NCBI GenBank assembly: GCA_947644645.1
Contig: CANSAF010000001.1
Span: 103,311-167,310, forward strand
Origin: an uncultured Sporosarcina sp.
GTDB lineage: Bacteria; Bacillota; Bacilli; Bacillales_A; Planococcaceae
DNA length: 64,000 nucleotides
Direction: 5' to 3'
A program made the position numbers and the translations under genes. Shown here one piece after another: positions 35,285-44,484 of this stretch. Under the pieces are notes generated by a model that saw only the letters and a program-made list of their open reading frames with translations, had not been told where the DNA came from and made no database searches. Every line of letters starts with the position of its first letter. Positions within the stretch are counted from its first letter, which is position 1.

Positions 35285-36919
35285 TTGTCACTATTACAAA
35301 AAACAGTAGGGGAAATTGTGAAAGAACAAGCTCGAAACTATCCAAATGTAGAAGCCTATGTCTATCCTGAACATGGGATTCGTAAAACTTATCAAGAATT
35401 TGACGAAGAAACTGACAAACTCGCAAAAGCTTTTATTGGCCTTGGGATTCAAAAGGGAGAACATGTTGCCATTTGGTCTGATAATAAGAGAGAATGGCTA
35501 CTTAGTCAGTATGCAACAGGGAAAATGGGGGCAGCACTCGTTACGGTGAATACAAATTATCAAGCAGCTGAACTTGAATATTTATTAACGCAGTCAGAAT
35601 CTACAACCTTAATATTAGATGAAAGTTTTAAAGGAACAAGTTATATCGACATTATTCGAAAAATTTGTCCAGAGTTAGTAGAAAGTCGTGGGGGCGACAT
35701 TCAAAGTAAAACATTACCGCATTTAAAACGTGTCATATTAATGACTGAACGTGAAGAAGTGGGGATGTATAAATGGTCTGAGCTACTTGCTCATGCTGAA
35801 AATGTTTCGGATGAAGCATTAACGCGGCAGTTACAATCACTTCACCCAGATGATGTGATTAATATTCAATATACATCGGGCACGACCGGTTTTCCAAAAG
35901 GCGTTATGTTGACGCATAATAATATCGTCAACAATGGAAAAATTATTGGGGATCGGATGAAGTTAACTGAAAAGGACCGCGTTTGTATTCCTGTACCATT
36001 TTTCCATTGTTTCGGATGTGTATTAGGTACACTTGCCGCAGTTACACATGCATCGACAATGGTGGTCATTGAGCAATTTCATGCGAAAACAGTACTACAA
36101 GCTGTACAAGATGAAAAATGCACTGCACTCCATGGTGTCCCGACGATGTTTATCGCGGAGCTGAATGATCCAGATTTTAAGAAATATGATACGTCTTCAC
36201 TAAGAACAGGAATTATGGCTGGTTCGACTTGTCCAATTGAAGTAATGCGTCGCGTTATTGAAGAAATGGGTGCAAGCGAAATTACGATTTGTTATGGTCA
36301 AACAGAATCATCGCCAGTCATTACACAAACAACGACAGATGATCCAATTGAAAAGAGAACTTCAACTGTTGGAAAGCCTCATCCGCATGTAGAAGTCAAA
36401 GTAGTAGACCCTATGAACGGAGAAGAAGTAGAAGTAGGAGAACCGAGAGAGCTATGGACACGAGGTTATCATGTGATGAAAGGCTATTATAATAATGACG
36501 AGGCAACAAAAGAAGCGATTAATGTAGAAGGTTGGCTACGGACAGGGGACCTTGCCGTCATGGATCAGGATGGATATATCGATATTACAGGGCGGATTCG
36601 AGATATGGTGATTCGCGGTGGCGAAAATATTTATCCACGAGAAATTGAAGAGTTTTTATATAAGCACCCTGGAATCGAAGATGTACAAGTGGTTGGTGTA
36701 CCCGATCCGAAATACGGCGAAGAGTTAATGGCTTGGATTATTCCTAAAAAAGATGTCGATATTGACGCAGCATCTGTTAAGGCATTTTGTGAAGGGAATA
36801 TTTCACATTATAAAATTCCACGTTATATTGAATTTACTGATTCGTATCCAATGACGGCATCGGGTAAAATTATGAAGTTTAAACTACAAGAAATGTCAAA
36901 AAGTAAAATCACGATTTAA
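35285..36919 (+). CDS. AMP-dependent acyl-CoA synthetase (fatty acid/medium chain)
   Basis: TTG start after AAGGAGGGAG. The 544-residue adenylate-forming enzyme activates a carboxylic acid to acyl-AMP and then acyl-CoA. Core motifs: P-loop IQYTSGTTGFPKGVMLTHNN, YGQTESSPV, the GWLRTGDLAVMDQDG ATP motif, the hinge ITGRIRDMVIRGGENIYPRE and catalytic lysine in the terminal TASGKIMKF. Length and motifs resemble B. subtilis YngI-type medium/long-chain synthetases. Substrate chain length cannot be decided here. Single gene with its own terminator. Confidence 0.92.
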   Translation: MSLLQKTVGEIVKEQARNYPNVEAYVYPEHGIRKTYQEFDEETDKLAKAFIGLGIQKGEHVAIWSDNKREWLLSQYATGKMGAALVTVNTNYQAAELEYLLTQSESTTLILDESFKGTSYIDIIRKICPELVESRGGDIQSKTLPHLKRVILMTEREEVGMYKWSELLAHAENVSDEALTRQLQSLHPDDVINIQYTSGTTGFPKGVMLTHNNIVNNGKIIGDRMKLTEKDRVCIPVPFFHCFGCVLGTLAAVTHASTMVVIEQFHAKTVLQAVQDEKCTALHGVPTMFIAELNDPDFKKYDTSSLRTGIMAGSTCPIEVMRRVIEEMGASEITICYGQTESSPVITQTTTDDPIEKRTSTVGKPHPHVEVKVVDPMNGEEVEVGEPRELWTRGYHVMKGYYNNDEATKEAINVEGWLRTGDLAVMDQDGYIDITGRIRDMVIRGGENIYPREIEEFLYKHPGIEDVQVVGVPDPKYGEELMAWIIPKKDVDIDAASVKAFCEGNISHYKIPRYIEFTDSYPMTASGKIMKFKLQEMSKSKITI

Positions 36920-36923
36920 TTAT

Positions 36924-36962
36924 TAAAGCGTACGCTTTTACAAATAGCGCGTACGCTTTTTT
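36924..36962. terminator. Bidirectional terminator after the acyl-CoA synthetase gene
   Basis: AAAGCGTACGC pairs with GCGTACGCTTT, flanked by A and T runs; it can also end the convergent stress gene. Confidence 0.9.
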
Positions 36963-36969
36963 AATTTGT

Positions 36970-37335
36970 TCATTCGTATAAAGTATTTTCTAAAGTATTG
37001 TTTTCGTAGTAGATTTTTAAAATACCATTTTGTTCATTAACATATGGTTTGGCTTTTTCTAATAAGTCTTGCTTTTTATCCTCTACATAAATTGCTTTTT
37101 CTCCTTTTTCTTTCTGGAAAACCCAATCATCATTATGGTATCTCACCTCATATGTTGGGCGTGGTTGTTGACTGTCATGAACACTTTCTCTAGCTTTTGT
37201 CATGGCAATTGAAATGGCTCTACTTTCTTCATACCCTTCTCTTCGTAAAGCATTGGCAATCTCAATCGCTTTTTCTTTTACTTCTGGTTCTAAGTTTTTG
37301 AAAGAAGGTGGATAATTATTTTTATTCCACGGCAT
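36970..37335 (-). CDS. ydaT: General stress protein, YdaT-like (ChaB-like/DUF2188)
   Basis: 121 residues. The N-terminal part MPWNKNNYPPSFKNLEPEVK and following REGYEESRAISIAMTKARES form a ChaB-like helical module. The C-terminal half (YEVRYHNDDWVFQKEKGEKA and DLLEKAKPY) matches DUF2188. This architecture is that of B. subtilis YdaT, a SigB-dependent general stress protein of unknown mechanism. A SigB-type promoter lies upstream at 37360-37384 on the same strand and AAGGGAG precedes the ATG, which supports the identification. Confidence 0.88.
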   Translation of the reverse strand: MPWNKNNYPPSFKNLEPEVKEKAIEIANALRREGYEESRAISIAMTKARESVHDSQQPRPTYEVRYHNDDWVFQKEKGEKAIYVEDKKQDLLEKAKPYVNEQNGILKIYYENNTLENTLYE

Positions 37336-37359
37336 TTTATCAGCTCCCTTGCTTAATAA

Positions 37360-37384
37360 CTTCCCCGAACGTTAATAATTAAAC
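37360..37384 (-). promoter_or_regulatory. SigB-type promoter of the YdaT-like gene
   Basis: On the minus strand GTTTAA is followed after 12-13 bp by GGGGAAG, close to the SigB consensus GTTTAA-N12-15-GGGWAW. It ends 24 bp before the start codon. Confidence 0.7.
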
Positions 37385-37533
37385 AAGCCTCAAAGGACTT
37401 TTACGGACGGGGAAAGCATAGGGTAGTTATATCCAATCCTCTATCTCTACAAAAGACTCTATTATTCTTGATGAATAGTATCGTTTAACCAATTTTCGCG
37501 ATTTATTGAAATTCTTTTTGTCGAAATTGATTT

Positions 37534-37547
37534 ATTTCCCGGGAAAT
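37534..37547. promoter_or_regulatory. Perfect 14-bp palindrome upstream of putP
   Basis: ATTTCCCGGGAAAT is a complete palindrome in the 328-bp gap between the stress gene and putP, about 75 bp before the putP -10 box. It looks like a dimeric regulator site, but I cannot name the protein. The rest of the gap holds only the SigB promoter and the cre site listed separately. Confidence 0.45.
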
Positions 37548-37592
37548 TACGCGAGGATTACATCAAAATACTATTCAAACTCAAATATTTGC

Positions 37593-37629
37593 TGAAAGCG
37601 CATACAAATTTAGAGAAACATGTTATAAT
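37593..37629 (+). promoter_or_regulatory. putP promoter region with cre (CcpA) site
   Basis: TGAAAGCGCATACA (37593-37606) fits the cre consensus at 13 of 14 positions and covers the place of the -35 box (CATACA 37601-37606). TATAAT is at 37624-37629, 17 bp later. Binding of CcpA would compete with RNA polymerase. Confidence 0.6.
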
Positions 37630-37663
37630 GTGAAAGGTTAAAAATGGAGGGAGTTGTAATTTT

Positions 37664-39145
37664 ATGTCAGGAGATATATATCAATTAATAGCGATTGTTC
37701 TTTATATGGCACTTATGGTGTTTATCGGCTATTATGCTTATAAAAAGACGTCAAATTTAACGGATTATATGTTGGGAGGACGTTCACTAGGGCCAGCTGT
37801 AACTGCTTTAAGTGCGGGTGCTGCAGATATGTCTGGTTGGTTATTAATGGGACTTCCAGGAGCTATTTATTTAAATGGTTTGGTAGAAGCATGGATTGCC
37901 ATTGGATTAACTGCTGGTGCTTACTTAAACTATGTACTAGTCGCACCAAGACTTCGTGCATATACACAAGTTTCGGGAGATTCGATTACGATACCTAGTT
38001 TCTTAGAAAGTCGCTTGAAAGATAGTTCTCGCATTTTGCGTATTGTGTCGAGTATTATTATTTTGATATTCTTTACATTCTATGTTTCATCTGGAATGGT
38101 AGCAGGCGGAAAGTTTTTTAATAGCTCATTTGGACTCGATTATCATGTTGGGTTATTAATTGTTGCGGCAGTTGTTGTATTCTATACATTATTTGGTGGT
38201 TTTTTAGCGGTCAGTTATACGGATGTTGTGCAAGGTGTGACAATGTTCTTAGCACTGATTCTTGTACCGTTTTTCGGATTGTTTTTAACAGGTGGGTTCT
38301 CTGAGACGGCGGTATCTATTCGTGAAGTGAATCCGCAATTATTAAACTTTGTTTCGGGTGCTTCATTTTTAGGGATTTTATCGGCTGTAGCATGGGGGCT
38401 GGGTTATTTTGGTCAGCCACATATCATTGTAAGGTTTATGGCGATTAGTTCTGTAAAAGAAATTAAAAGTGCGCGTAGAATCGGAATTGGTTGGATGTTT
38501 TTAAGTTTGTTTGGTGCGGTCGGTACAGCGTTAGTTGGGATCGCTTATTTCCATCAAACAGGCGGTGTTTTAGATGACTCGGAAACAGTCTTTATTGTGC
38601 TTGGGCAAATTATTTTCCATCCGATGATTGCTGGAATTATGTTAGCCGCAATTTTAGCAGCTGTTATGAGTACAATTTCTTCTCAATTAATTGTAACATC
38701 ATCAGCACTAATTGAAGATTTATATAAAGCTGTTATTAAAACAGATGGTACAGATAAACAATATGTATTCCTTGGCAGAATGGCAGTTTTAATTGTATCA
38801 ATTGTAGCGATTTTCTTAGCATGGCCAAACAGCGAGACGATTTTAAGTATCGTTGCGTTCTCATGGGCTGGTTTTGGTGCTGCATTCGGTCCGATTATTC
38901 TTCTATCTTTATATTGGAGAAAAATTACAGCTCAAGGTGCGCTTTGGGGAATGATTACAGGTGCAGTAATTGTATTAATCTGGGGAAATGTAGAGTTCTT
39001 AAAGAAAGGCTTATATGAAATTATCCCAGGATTTATCGTTTCATGGCTTGTTGTTTATTTTGTAAGTCTAGCAACGTATAAGCCAAATGCTGAAATTGAT
39101 AAAGAGTTTGATGCAGCAAAAGATATGTTAAAAGAAGAAAAATGA
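37664..39145 (+). CDS. putP: Sodium/proline symporter
   Basis: A 493-residue solute:sodium symporter with about 13 membrane helices. The PutP signature is present: YMLGGRSLGPAVTALSAGAADMSGW in helix 2 (residues about 36-60, in two overlapping stretches), GLPGAIYLNGLVEAWIAIGL, and the sodium-site region PMIAGIMLAAILAAVMSTISS. It imports proline for nutrition or osmoprotection. No put catabolic genes are adjacent, and I see no SigB promoter, so PutP versus OpuE cannot be settled; the cre site favours a nutritional role. GGAGGGAG precedes the start. Confidence 0.92.
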   Translation: MSGDIYQLIAIVLYMALMVFIGYYAYKKTSNLTDYMLGGRSLGPAVTALSAGAADMSGWLLMGLPGAIYLNGLVEAWIAIGLTAGAYLNYVLVAPRLRAYTQVSGDSITIPSFLESRLKDSSRILRIVSSIIILIFFTFYVSSGMVAGGKFFNSSFGLDYHVGLLIVAAVVVFYTLFGGFLAVSYTDVVQGVTMFLALILVPFFGLFLTGGFSETAVSIREVNPQLLNFVSGASFLGILSAVAWGLGYFGQPHIIVRFMAISSVKEIKSARRIGIGWMFLSLFGAVGTALVGIAYFHQTGGVLDDSETVFIVLGQIIFHPMIAGIMLAAILAAVMSTISSQLIVTSSALIEDLYKAVIKTDGTDKQYVFLGRMAVLIVSIVAIFLAWPNSETILSIVAFSWAGFGAAFGPIILLSLYWRKITAQGALWGMITGAVIVLIWGNVEFLKKGLYEIIPGFIVSWLVVYFVSLATYKPNAEIDKEFDAAKDMLKEEK

Positions 39146-39150
39146 GTTTA

Positions 39151-39203
39151 GAAGAGTCTATTTAGAAAGTCTGCATGCAGATTTTCTAGAAGGCTCTTTT
39201 TTG
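39151..39203 (+). terminator. Compound terminator after putP
   Basis: AGAG...GGCTCT outer pairing encloses TAGAAA...TTTCTA and CTGCATGCAG inner pairing, followed by T6. Confidence 0.78.
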
Positions 39204-39259
39204 TTTTGCTTATTCGATTCCTTTTCGTGGTAAGATAATGCGTAAGGGAGGGGTGTGTT

Positions 39260-39961
39260 GTGAAATTAGATCATGTTGTTTATTTTACAAAGAAAACACC
39301 AACTACAATAGTGAAAGAACAACGAAAATTGGGATGGCATACTGTGATTGGTGGAAGTCATGAAAAGTGGGGAACTTATAATGCGTTAATGTATGTCAAT
39401 AATGCATATGTAGAGTGGTTGGCGATTGAAAATGAAGAACTTGCCCATAAGGCGGAAAATCCTTTAGTTAAACTATATTTACATGATATAAAAGACCATG
39501 AAGGTTGGGGGACAATTTGTTGTTCAGTGGATGGTATTGAATCTTTTGAGCAGCAGCTAATGGAAAAAGGATATCAAACATCGGGTGTTTTCCAAGCGGA
39601 GAGAAAGACGACAGAAGGTGACATTCGAAAGTGGAAAATGCTTTTCATTGAACAAGAACCTTCAAAAGCTTTACCATATCCTTTTTTTATCGAATGGGAA
39701 ACGTCAGAAGAAATTCGGTGGGAACAATTGCGGAAAAATGGAACGATTTTGCCAAGCAATGAGCGATTAGAAATTACCGATTGTTTGTTTTATGTGAAAA
39801 ACGCGAAAGAAACTGCGGATGAATGGGCAAGACTATTGAATGATGTAGTAGTGGAAAATACCGGTATTAATTTACAGAATTGTCGAATAAAGTTTATTGA
39901 AAATGACCAACAAGAAGTGAAAGAACGACTGGCAGATGTATCGATTCAAGATTTTCATTAA
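39260..39961 (+). CDS. Glyoxalase-like domain protein (VOC superfamily)
   Basis: GTG start after AAGGGAGGGG. 233 residues opening MKLDHVVYFTKKTPTTIVKE, the beta-alpha-beta start of a VOC fold, with WGTYNALMYVNNAYVEWLAI, which matches the Glyoxalase_3-like family found widely in Bacillales. Two VOC half-domains are visible (about 1-115 and 150-233; second starts ITDCLFYVKNAKETADEW). Candidate metal ligands are His4 and Glu56 (YVEWLAI). No substrate is known for this group. It lies 107 bp ahead of hflX on the same strand. Confidence 0.8.
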   Translation: MKLDHVVYFTKKTPTTIVKEQRKLGWHTVIGGSHEKWGTYNALMYVNNAYVEWLAIENEELAHKAENPLVKLYLHDIKDHEGWGTICCSVDGIESFEQQLMEKGYQTSGVFQAERKTTEGDIRKWKMLFIEQEPSKALPYPFFIEWETSEEIRWEQLRKNGTILPSNERLEITDCLFYVKNAKETADEWARLLNDVVVENTGINLQNCRIKFIENDQQEVKERLADVSIQDFH

Positions 39962-40067
39962 CTCATAGTGTTTGGGTGTTAAATGGTGATTGAATGGTAT
40001 TGATTTCCAAAATCATTGGAAAGCGATAAACTGGGAAGTATAAGAGAAGTAGAAGGGAGATGTTTCA

Positions 40068-41339
40068 TTGGATATTTTGGTAGAGAAAGCTTTGCTCGTT
40101 GGTGTACATGCACAAACAGATGAGCATTTTGAGTATTCGATGGAAGAATTAGCGAATCTTGCTGAAGCAATTGACGTAGAAGTAGTTGGGACAATCACAC
40201 AAAATTTAGAACGTCCAAATCCATCTCATTATGTAGGTGTCGGTAAAATTCATGAAATAAGAAATTTTTATGAGGAATCCGGTGCAAATTTAATTATTTT
40301 TAATGAAGAATTATCGCCATCCCAAATTCGAAATTTAGAAAATGGGTTAGCTTGTAAAGTGATCGATCGGACGATGCTTATTTTGGATATATTTGCGAGA
40401 CGTGCGCGCACAAGAGAAGCGCGTATGCAAGTAGATCTTGCGCAATTGCAATATATGTTACCGAGACTTGTTGGTTTACGTGCTTCATTGAGCAGGCAAG
40501 GCGGTGGTACGGGAGGCGGTTTCCAAAACAAGGGAGCCGGGGAAACGAAGCTAGAACTCGACCGTCGTGTCATTGAAGATCAGATTGCGAAACTGCGTAG
40601 AGAGCTTGAATATGTGAAAGCGCAACGCGAAACCCAGCGTAAAAGAAGAAGGAAAAGCGGTTTACCGGTTGTTTCACTTGTCGGATATACAAACGCAGGG
40701 AAATCGACGCTAATGAATGCGCTACTTGAAAAAGTAGGTGCTGAAGTGGAGAAACAAGTATTTGAAAAAGATATGTTGTTTGCGACACTCGATACATCAG
40801 TTAGACAAGTGATGCTACCCGATAATAAGGCGTTTTTATTAACGGATACAGTTGGTTTTGTCGGCAGACTTCCACACCATTTAGTAAAAGCCTTCCGTTC
40901 GACATTGGAAGAAGCGCGTGATGCAGATTTACTTTTACAAGTTGTAGATGTTTCACATGAAGAGCATCGCTTTATGATGGAAGTAACGGGAGAAACGTTG
41001 ACGGATGTTGGAGTTGAAAACGTTCCATCTATTAATGTGTTTAATAAATCTGATTTAGCGGAAGTAGAATATCCAAAAGTAAAAGGGAATTCGATTTGGC
41101 TATCAGCTAAAAATGGTGAAGGATTAGAGGAATTGGTTAAGTTGATTAAAGACTTTGTATTCGACCAGTATGTGACTTGCAAAGTACTGATTCCTTTTGA
41201 CCGAGGAGATTTGGTTGCATACTTGAATGACCGCGCGAATGTTAAGAAAGTCGATTATGAAGAAGAAGGCACTTTAATGGTTGTTGAAATGTTAGCGGAT
41301 GACCGAGAAAAGTATGAAGAGTATATGGTTAGTTATTAA
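40068..41339 (+). CDS. hflX: GTPase HflX
   Basis: TTG start seven bases after AAGGGAG. The 423-residue ribosome-associated GTPase has an N-terminal HflX domain (NPSHYVGVGKIHEI, FNEELSPSQIRNLE), a coiled-coil linker with glycine-rich RQGGGTGGGFQNKGAGETKL, and a G domain with LVGYTNAGKSTLMNAL (G1), DTVGFVGRLPHHLV (G3) and NKSD (G4). HflX splits stalled or heat-damaged 70S ribosomes. Length and motifs are standard. A strong compound terminator follows. Confidence 0.96.
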   Translation: MDILVEKALLVGVHAQTDEHFEYSMEELANLAEAIDVEVVGTITQNLERPNPSHYVGVGKIHEIRNFYEESGANLIIFNEELSPSQIRNLENGLACKVIDRTMLILDIFARRARTREARMQVDLAQLQYMLPRLVGLRASLSRQGGGTGGGFQNKGAGETKLELDRRVIEDQIAKLRRELEYVKAQRETQRKRRRKSGLPVVSLVGYTNAGKSTLMNALLEKVGAEVEKQVFEKDMLFATLDTSVRQVMLPDNKAFLLTDTVGFVGRLPHHLVKAFRSTLEEARDADLLLQVVDVSHEEHRFMMEVTGETLTDVGVENVPSINVFNKSDLAEVEYPKVKGNSIWLSAKNGEGLEELVKLIKDFVFDQYVTCKVLIPFDRGDLVAYLNDRANVKKVDYEEEGTLMVVEMLADDREKYEEYMVSY

Positions 41340-41341
41340 GA

Positions 41342-41396
41342 AGCTGCCCCCAAAAAGCCTAAAAGCTGGCTTTTGGGGGCGCTTCCTGTTTTTTTG
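41342..41396 (+). terminator. Strong terminator after hflX
   Basis: GCCCCCAAAA (41346-41355) pairs with TTTTGGGGGC (41371-41380), extended by outer AAGC/GCTT, then a T run. Confidence 0.9.
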
Positions 41397-41458
41397 TGCG
41401 TGTAGTTGATGTGTTTGTTTTCATTTTGGGTTTTGTTGCGGGTTATTTATTCATAAGG

Positions 41459-43183
41459 TTATTGGATGACCTCTTTAAACTGAATATTATGCAGGCGTGC
41501 AAAAATCCCGTTTTGATCAATTAAATCTTGATAAGAACCGTCTTCCGCAATGCCGTCTTTCGTGACAACAATGACGCGGTCTGCATCTTGAATTGTTGCA
41601 AGGCGGTGAGCGATGACGAGTGTCGTTCGATTTTCCGCAAGTTCATTCAAAGATTGTTGAATGATGCGCTCAGTTTCTGTATCTAATGCAGAAGTTGCTT
41701 CATCCAAAATTAAAATTGGTGGATTCTTTAAGAACATACGAGCAATCGCAAGCCGTTGCTTTTGACCACCAGAAAGCTTTAGACCACGCTCGCCAATTTG
41801 TGTTTCATAGCCATCAGGAAGCGCTTCAATCATCTCTTCTAAATGTGCTTTACGTGCAGCTTCGAAAATTTCTTCATCAGTAGCTTCTAAGTTTCCATAA
41901 GCAATATTTTCCTTAATTGTACCTGTAAATAAAAACACATCTTGTTGTACAATTCCAATTTGTTTCCTAAGCGATTGTTGGGTCATTTGGCGAATATCGA
42001 TGCCATCAATGGTAATTGCACCAGCATCTACATCGTAAAATCTTGGAATAAGTGAACAAATTGTCGTTTTACCAGCACCAGAAGGTCCGACGAAAGCGAT
42101 TGTTTTTCCAGCCTGAATGTCTAAGTTAATATTTTTTAAAACGGGTTTCGATTGATCATAGTTAAAATGGACATCTTTAAATTGAATATCCCCGTGTAAA
42201 TGATTGACTGTTATTGCATCTGGACGGTCTTCAATTTCAGGTTCTTGATCAAGTAATTCTCTAAAGCGTTTAAAACCAGCCATTCCTTTCGGATAAAGTT
42301 CGAGTAATGCACTAATTTTATCCACAGGCTTCACAAGAATATTTGTAAATAAAATAAAACCGACAAGTTCCCCATGCGTTAATTTTCCATTCACAGTGAA
42401 CCAAGCACCTACAACTAAAACAATCAGTGTCATAAGGCGTGTCATAATATACATGCTAGAAGAAGTCCATGCCATCACTTTATAAGCGACTAATTTTGCG
42501 CTACGGAAATTATGATTATCTATTTTAAAACGCTCGATTTCAAATGCTTCATTCGTAAAGGATTTTACGACACGTGCACCTGAGACACTATCTTCCACGC
42601 GTGCATTGACATCGGCAATTTTTCCGTACATATTCGTCCATGCGCGGTTCATCATTTTATTACAAAACGTAATGACTGCAATGAGAAGAGGTACCATAAC
42701 AATCGCAATTAACGCTAATTCAGGATTGATATTATACATAAGAATAAAAGCACCGATAACTGTCATAATGGCGATAAAGAAATCTTCTGGCCCATGGTGA
42801 GCAAGTTCCCCAATATCAAATAAATCATTCGTAATTCGACTCATGATATGACCAGTTTTTGTATTATCGAAAAATCGATAAGATTGTTTTTGAACATGAT
42901 TAAACAATTGTTGACGCATATCTGTTTCAATATTAATCCCAAGTTTATGACCAAGATAACTGACAAGATATTGTAAAAATGTGCTTAAAACGTAAATGAG
43001 TAATAATAGAATACTAACTGTAACAATTTTCCCCCACTCACCGCTCGGCAACAGTTGGTCGATAAACCATTGAACCGCAACTGGAAATGCAAGTTCAAGA
43101 AGTGCGACGAAGACTGCGCTTGAGAAGTCGATAATAAACAATCGTTTATGAGGTTTATAATAAGAAAAGAATTGTTTAAGCAT
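41459..43183 (-). CDS. ABC exporter, fused permease and ATPase (YgaD-like)
   Basis: A 574-residue half-transporter. Six membrane helices occupy about residues 1-320 (first ends DFSSAVFVALLELAFPVAVQ) and the ATPase domain about 335-574, with Walker A VGPSGAGKTT, signature LSGGQKQR, Walker B ILILDEATSALD and the histidine switch IAHRL. It forms a homodimer of the type IV exporter family (MsbA/Sav1866 class) and probably exports lipids or drugs. The N-terminal sequence resembles B. subtilis YgaD. Monocistronic; the start is preceded by AGGGAGGATGATC. Confidence 0.92.
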   Translation of the reverse strand: MLKQFFSYYKPHKRLFIIDFSSAVFVALLELAFPVAVQWFIDQLLPSGEWGKIVTVSILLLLIYVLSTFLQYLVSYLGHKLGINIETDMRQQLFNHVQKQSYRFFDNTKTGHIMSRITNDLFDIGELAHHGPEDFFIAIMTVIGAFILMYNINPELALIAIVMVPLLIAVITFCNKMMNRAWTNMYGKIADVNARVEDSVSGARVVKSFTNEAFEIERFKIDNHNFRSAKLVAYKVMAWTSSSMYIMTRLMTLIVLVVGAWFTVNGKLTHGELVGFILFTNILVKPVDKISALLELYPKGMAGFKRFRELLDQEPEIEDRPDAITVNHLHGDIQFKDVHFNYDQSKPVLKNINLDIQAGKTIAFVGPSGAGKTTICSLIPRFYDVDAGAITIDGIDIRQMTQQSLRKQIGIVQQDVFLFTGTIKENIAYGNLEATDEEIFEAARKAHLEEMIEALPDGYETQIGERGLKLSGGQKQRLAIARMFLKNPPILILDEATSALDTETERIIQQSLNELAENRTTLVIAHRLATIQDADRVIVVTKDGIAEDGSYQDLIDQNGIFARLHNIQFKEVIQ

Positions 43184-43451
43184 TCATGATCATCCTCCCT
43201 TTCTTTTAGTAATTACTATAACGGATTCTTTAGAAAAAAACGAATATTATTTTTCGGGAGTCGAAATAATTTTATGAAAAGTGAATATCTAACCATTTAA
43301 AACGTGTGAATGCTTGAAGAAATTGAGACGAAATGTTCATCTTAAAATCATCGTACCAATGCGATAGACTCATTTCATGCATAAAACGAAACAAAAAAGG
43401 GAATAGCCCGTAGTATATGGTGTAGTAAAATTCAGAAGGGATGAAATAAAT

Positions 43452-44306
43452 ATGAAAAAATGGATGAAAGGTTTAGCTGTTGGGCTTTTATCGGTAGTCT
43501 TAGTTGCTTGTAGTAATGATCCACAAGAGCCAGCAAATACAAAACCAGGGACAGATGAAACAAACAAAAGCGAATTAACTTTGGAAGAAGTTTTCAACAA
43601 AGCGCAAGAAGCTTCGGAAGATTTGAAGAGTATGCACGCAGATATGGAAATGAAGCAAACAATCTCAATTCCGGAGCTAGAAGAAGAGATGGAAACATCA
43701 ATGGATATTCAAATGGATATGATTCAAGATCCACTCTCGATGCATCAAGTGATGAAAATGGATATTCCTGGAATGGGTGGAATGGAAACTGAAATGTACA
43801 TGACTGAAGCGGGCATGTTCATGAAAAACCCAGAAGGCGAAGAGTGGATGAAACTTCCGACAGAAGATTTCGATGACATTATGGAAGGGATGAATTCAGG
43901 AGCGGATGCAAATGTTGACTTTGAAACATTAGGAGAATTCATCGAAGATTTCACATTTGAACAAGATGATAACCAATATATTTTAAAACTAAAAGCGTCA
44001 GGTGAAGAGTTTAAGAAAATTGTTGAAGAGCAGTTAGACGCTGGAGGATTGATGGAAGGTTTAGGCGATGAAGAACTAGATGCGTTAAATGATATGAAGA
44101 TTCACGAGTTAGAATATGAAATTTTCATTGATAAAGAAACATTCCAAACGACAGCGTTTAATCTGGATATGGATATTGAATTAATGGTTGAAGAAGAGGC
44201 GACATTCCGTATGAAACAAGAGTTAGAAGCTAAAATTAGTCAAATTAATGACATTTCAGAAATTGTCGTTCCACAAGAAATCATCGATCAAGCAATCGAA
44301 TACTAA
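43452..44306 (+). CDS. DUF6612-type lipoprotein
   Basis: 284 residues with signal peptide and lipobox LVAC (Cys20), then an acidic linker (NDPQEPANTKPGTDETN). The mature part is very rich in Met, Glu and Asp (for example KMDIPGMGGMETEMYMTEAG) and ends with QINDISEIVVPQEIIDQAIE. This pattern fits the Firmicute DUF6612 lipoproteins, which have a LolA-like beta-sheet core. Function unknown; the methionine- and acid-rich middle could bind metal, but that is speculation. AAGGGATG precedes the ATG. Stands alone with its own terminator. Confidence 0.78.
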   Translation: MKKWMKGLAVGLLSVVLVACSNDPQEPANTKPGTDETNKSELTLEEVFNKAQEASEDLKSMHADMEMKQTISIPELEEEMETSMDIQMDMIQDPLSMHQVMKMDIPGMGGMETEMYMTEAGMFMKNPEGEEWMKLPTEDFDDIMEGMNSGADANVDFETLGEFIEDFTFEQDDNQYILKLKASGEEFKKIVEEQLDAGGLMEGLGDEELDALNDMKIHELEYEIFIDKETFQTTAFNLDMDIELMVEEEATFRMKQELEAKISQINDISEIVVPQEIIDQAIEY

Positions 44307-44310
44307 ACAG

Positions 44311-44357
44311 AAACTGCCTAAGAACGTCTTCAAAGACGCATTCTTAGGCAGTTTTTG
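44311..44357 (+). terminator. Terminator after the DUF6612-type lipoprotein gene
   Basis: AACTGCCTAAGAA pairs with TTCTTAGGCAGTT, with an inner CGTCTT/AAGACG stem and a T5 run. Confidence 0.9.
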
Positions 44358-44390
44358 TGTCAATTATTTTTTCAGTTAAATCTTCGATAA

Positions 44391-44481
44391 AAAGGATGTT
44401 TATAAAGGATGTTTATAAAGGTATATTTGAACAAAAAAGATTAAAGGATGTTTATAAAGGTATATTTGAACAAAAAAGATT
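44391..44481. repeat. Perfect 39-bp tandem duplication with an extra 13-bp partial copy
   Basis: A 39-bp unit at 44404-44442 is repeated exactly at 44443-44481. Its first 13 bases (AAAGGATGTTTAT) also occur immediately before it at 44391-44403. The repeat is non-coding, ends four bases before the upstream Fur box, and looks like recent slippage. The perfect identity suggests it is young. Confidence 0.95.
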
Positions 44482-44484
44482 AAT

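Noticed and set aside
37483-37488. SigB promoter for putP (OpuE-like control)
   Set aside because: GTTTAA is present but no GGGWAW follows at 12-15 bp.
40580-41182. 200-codon minus-strand frame inside hflX
   Set aside because: Antisense shadow of the conserved G domain, no initiation signal, Ser/Thr-rich translation.
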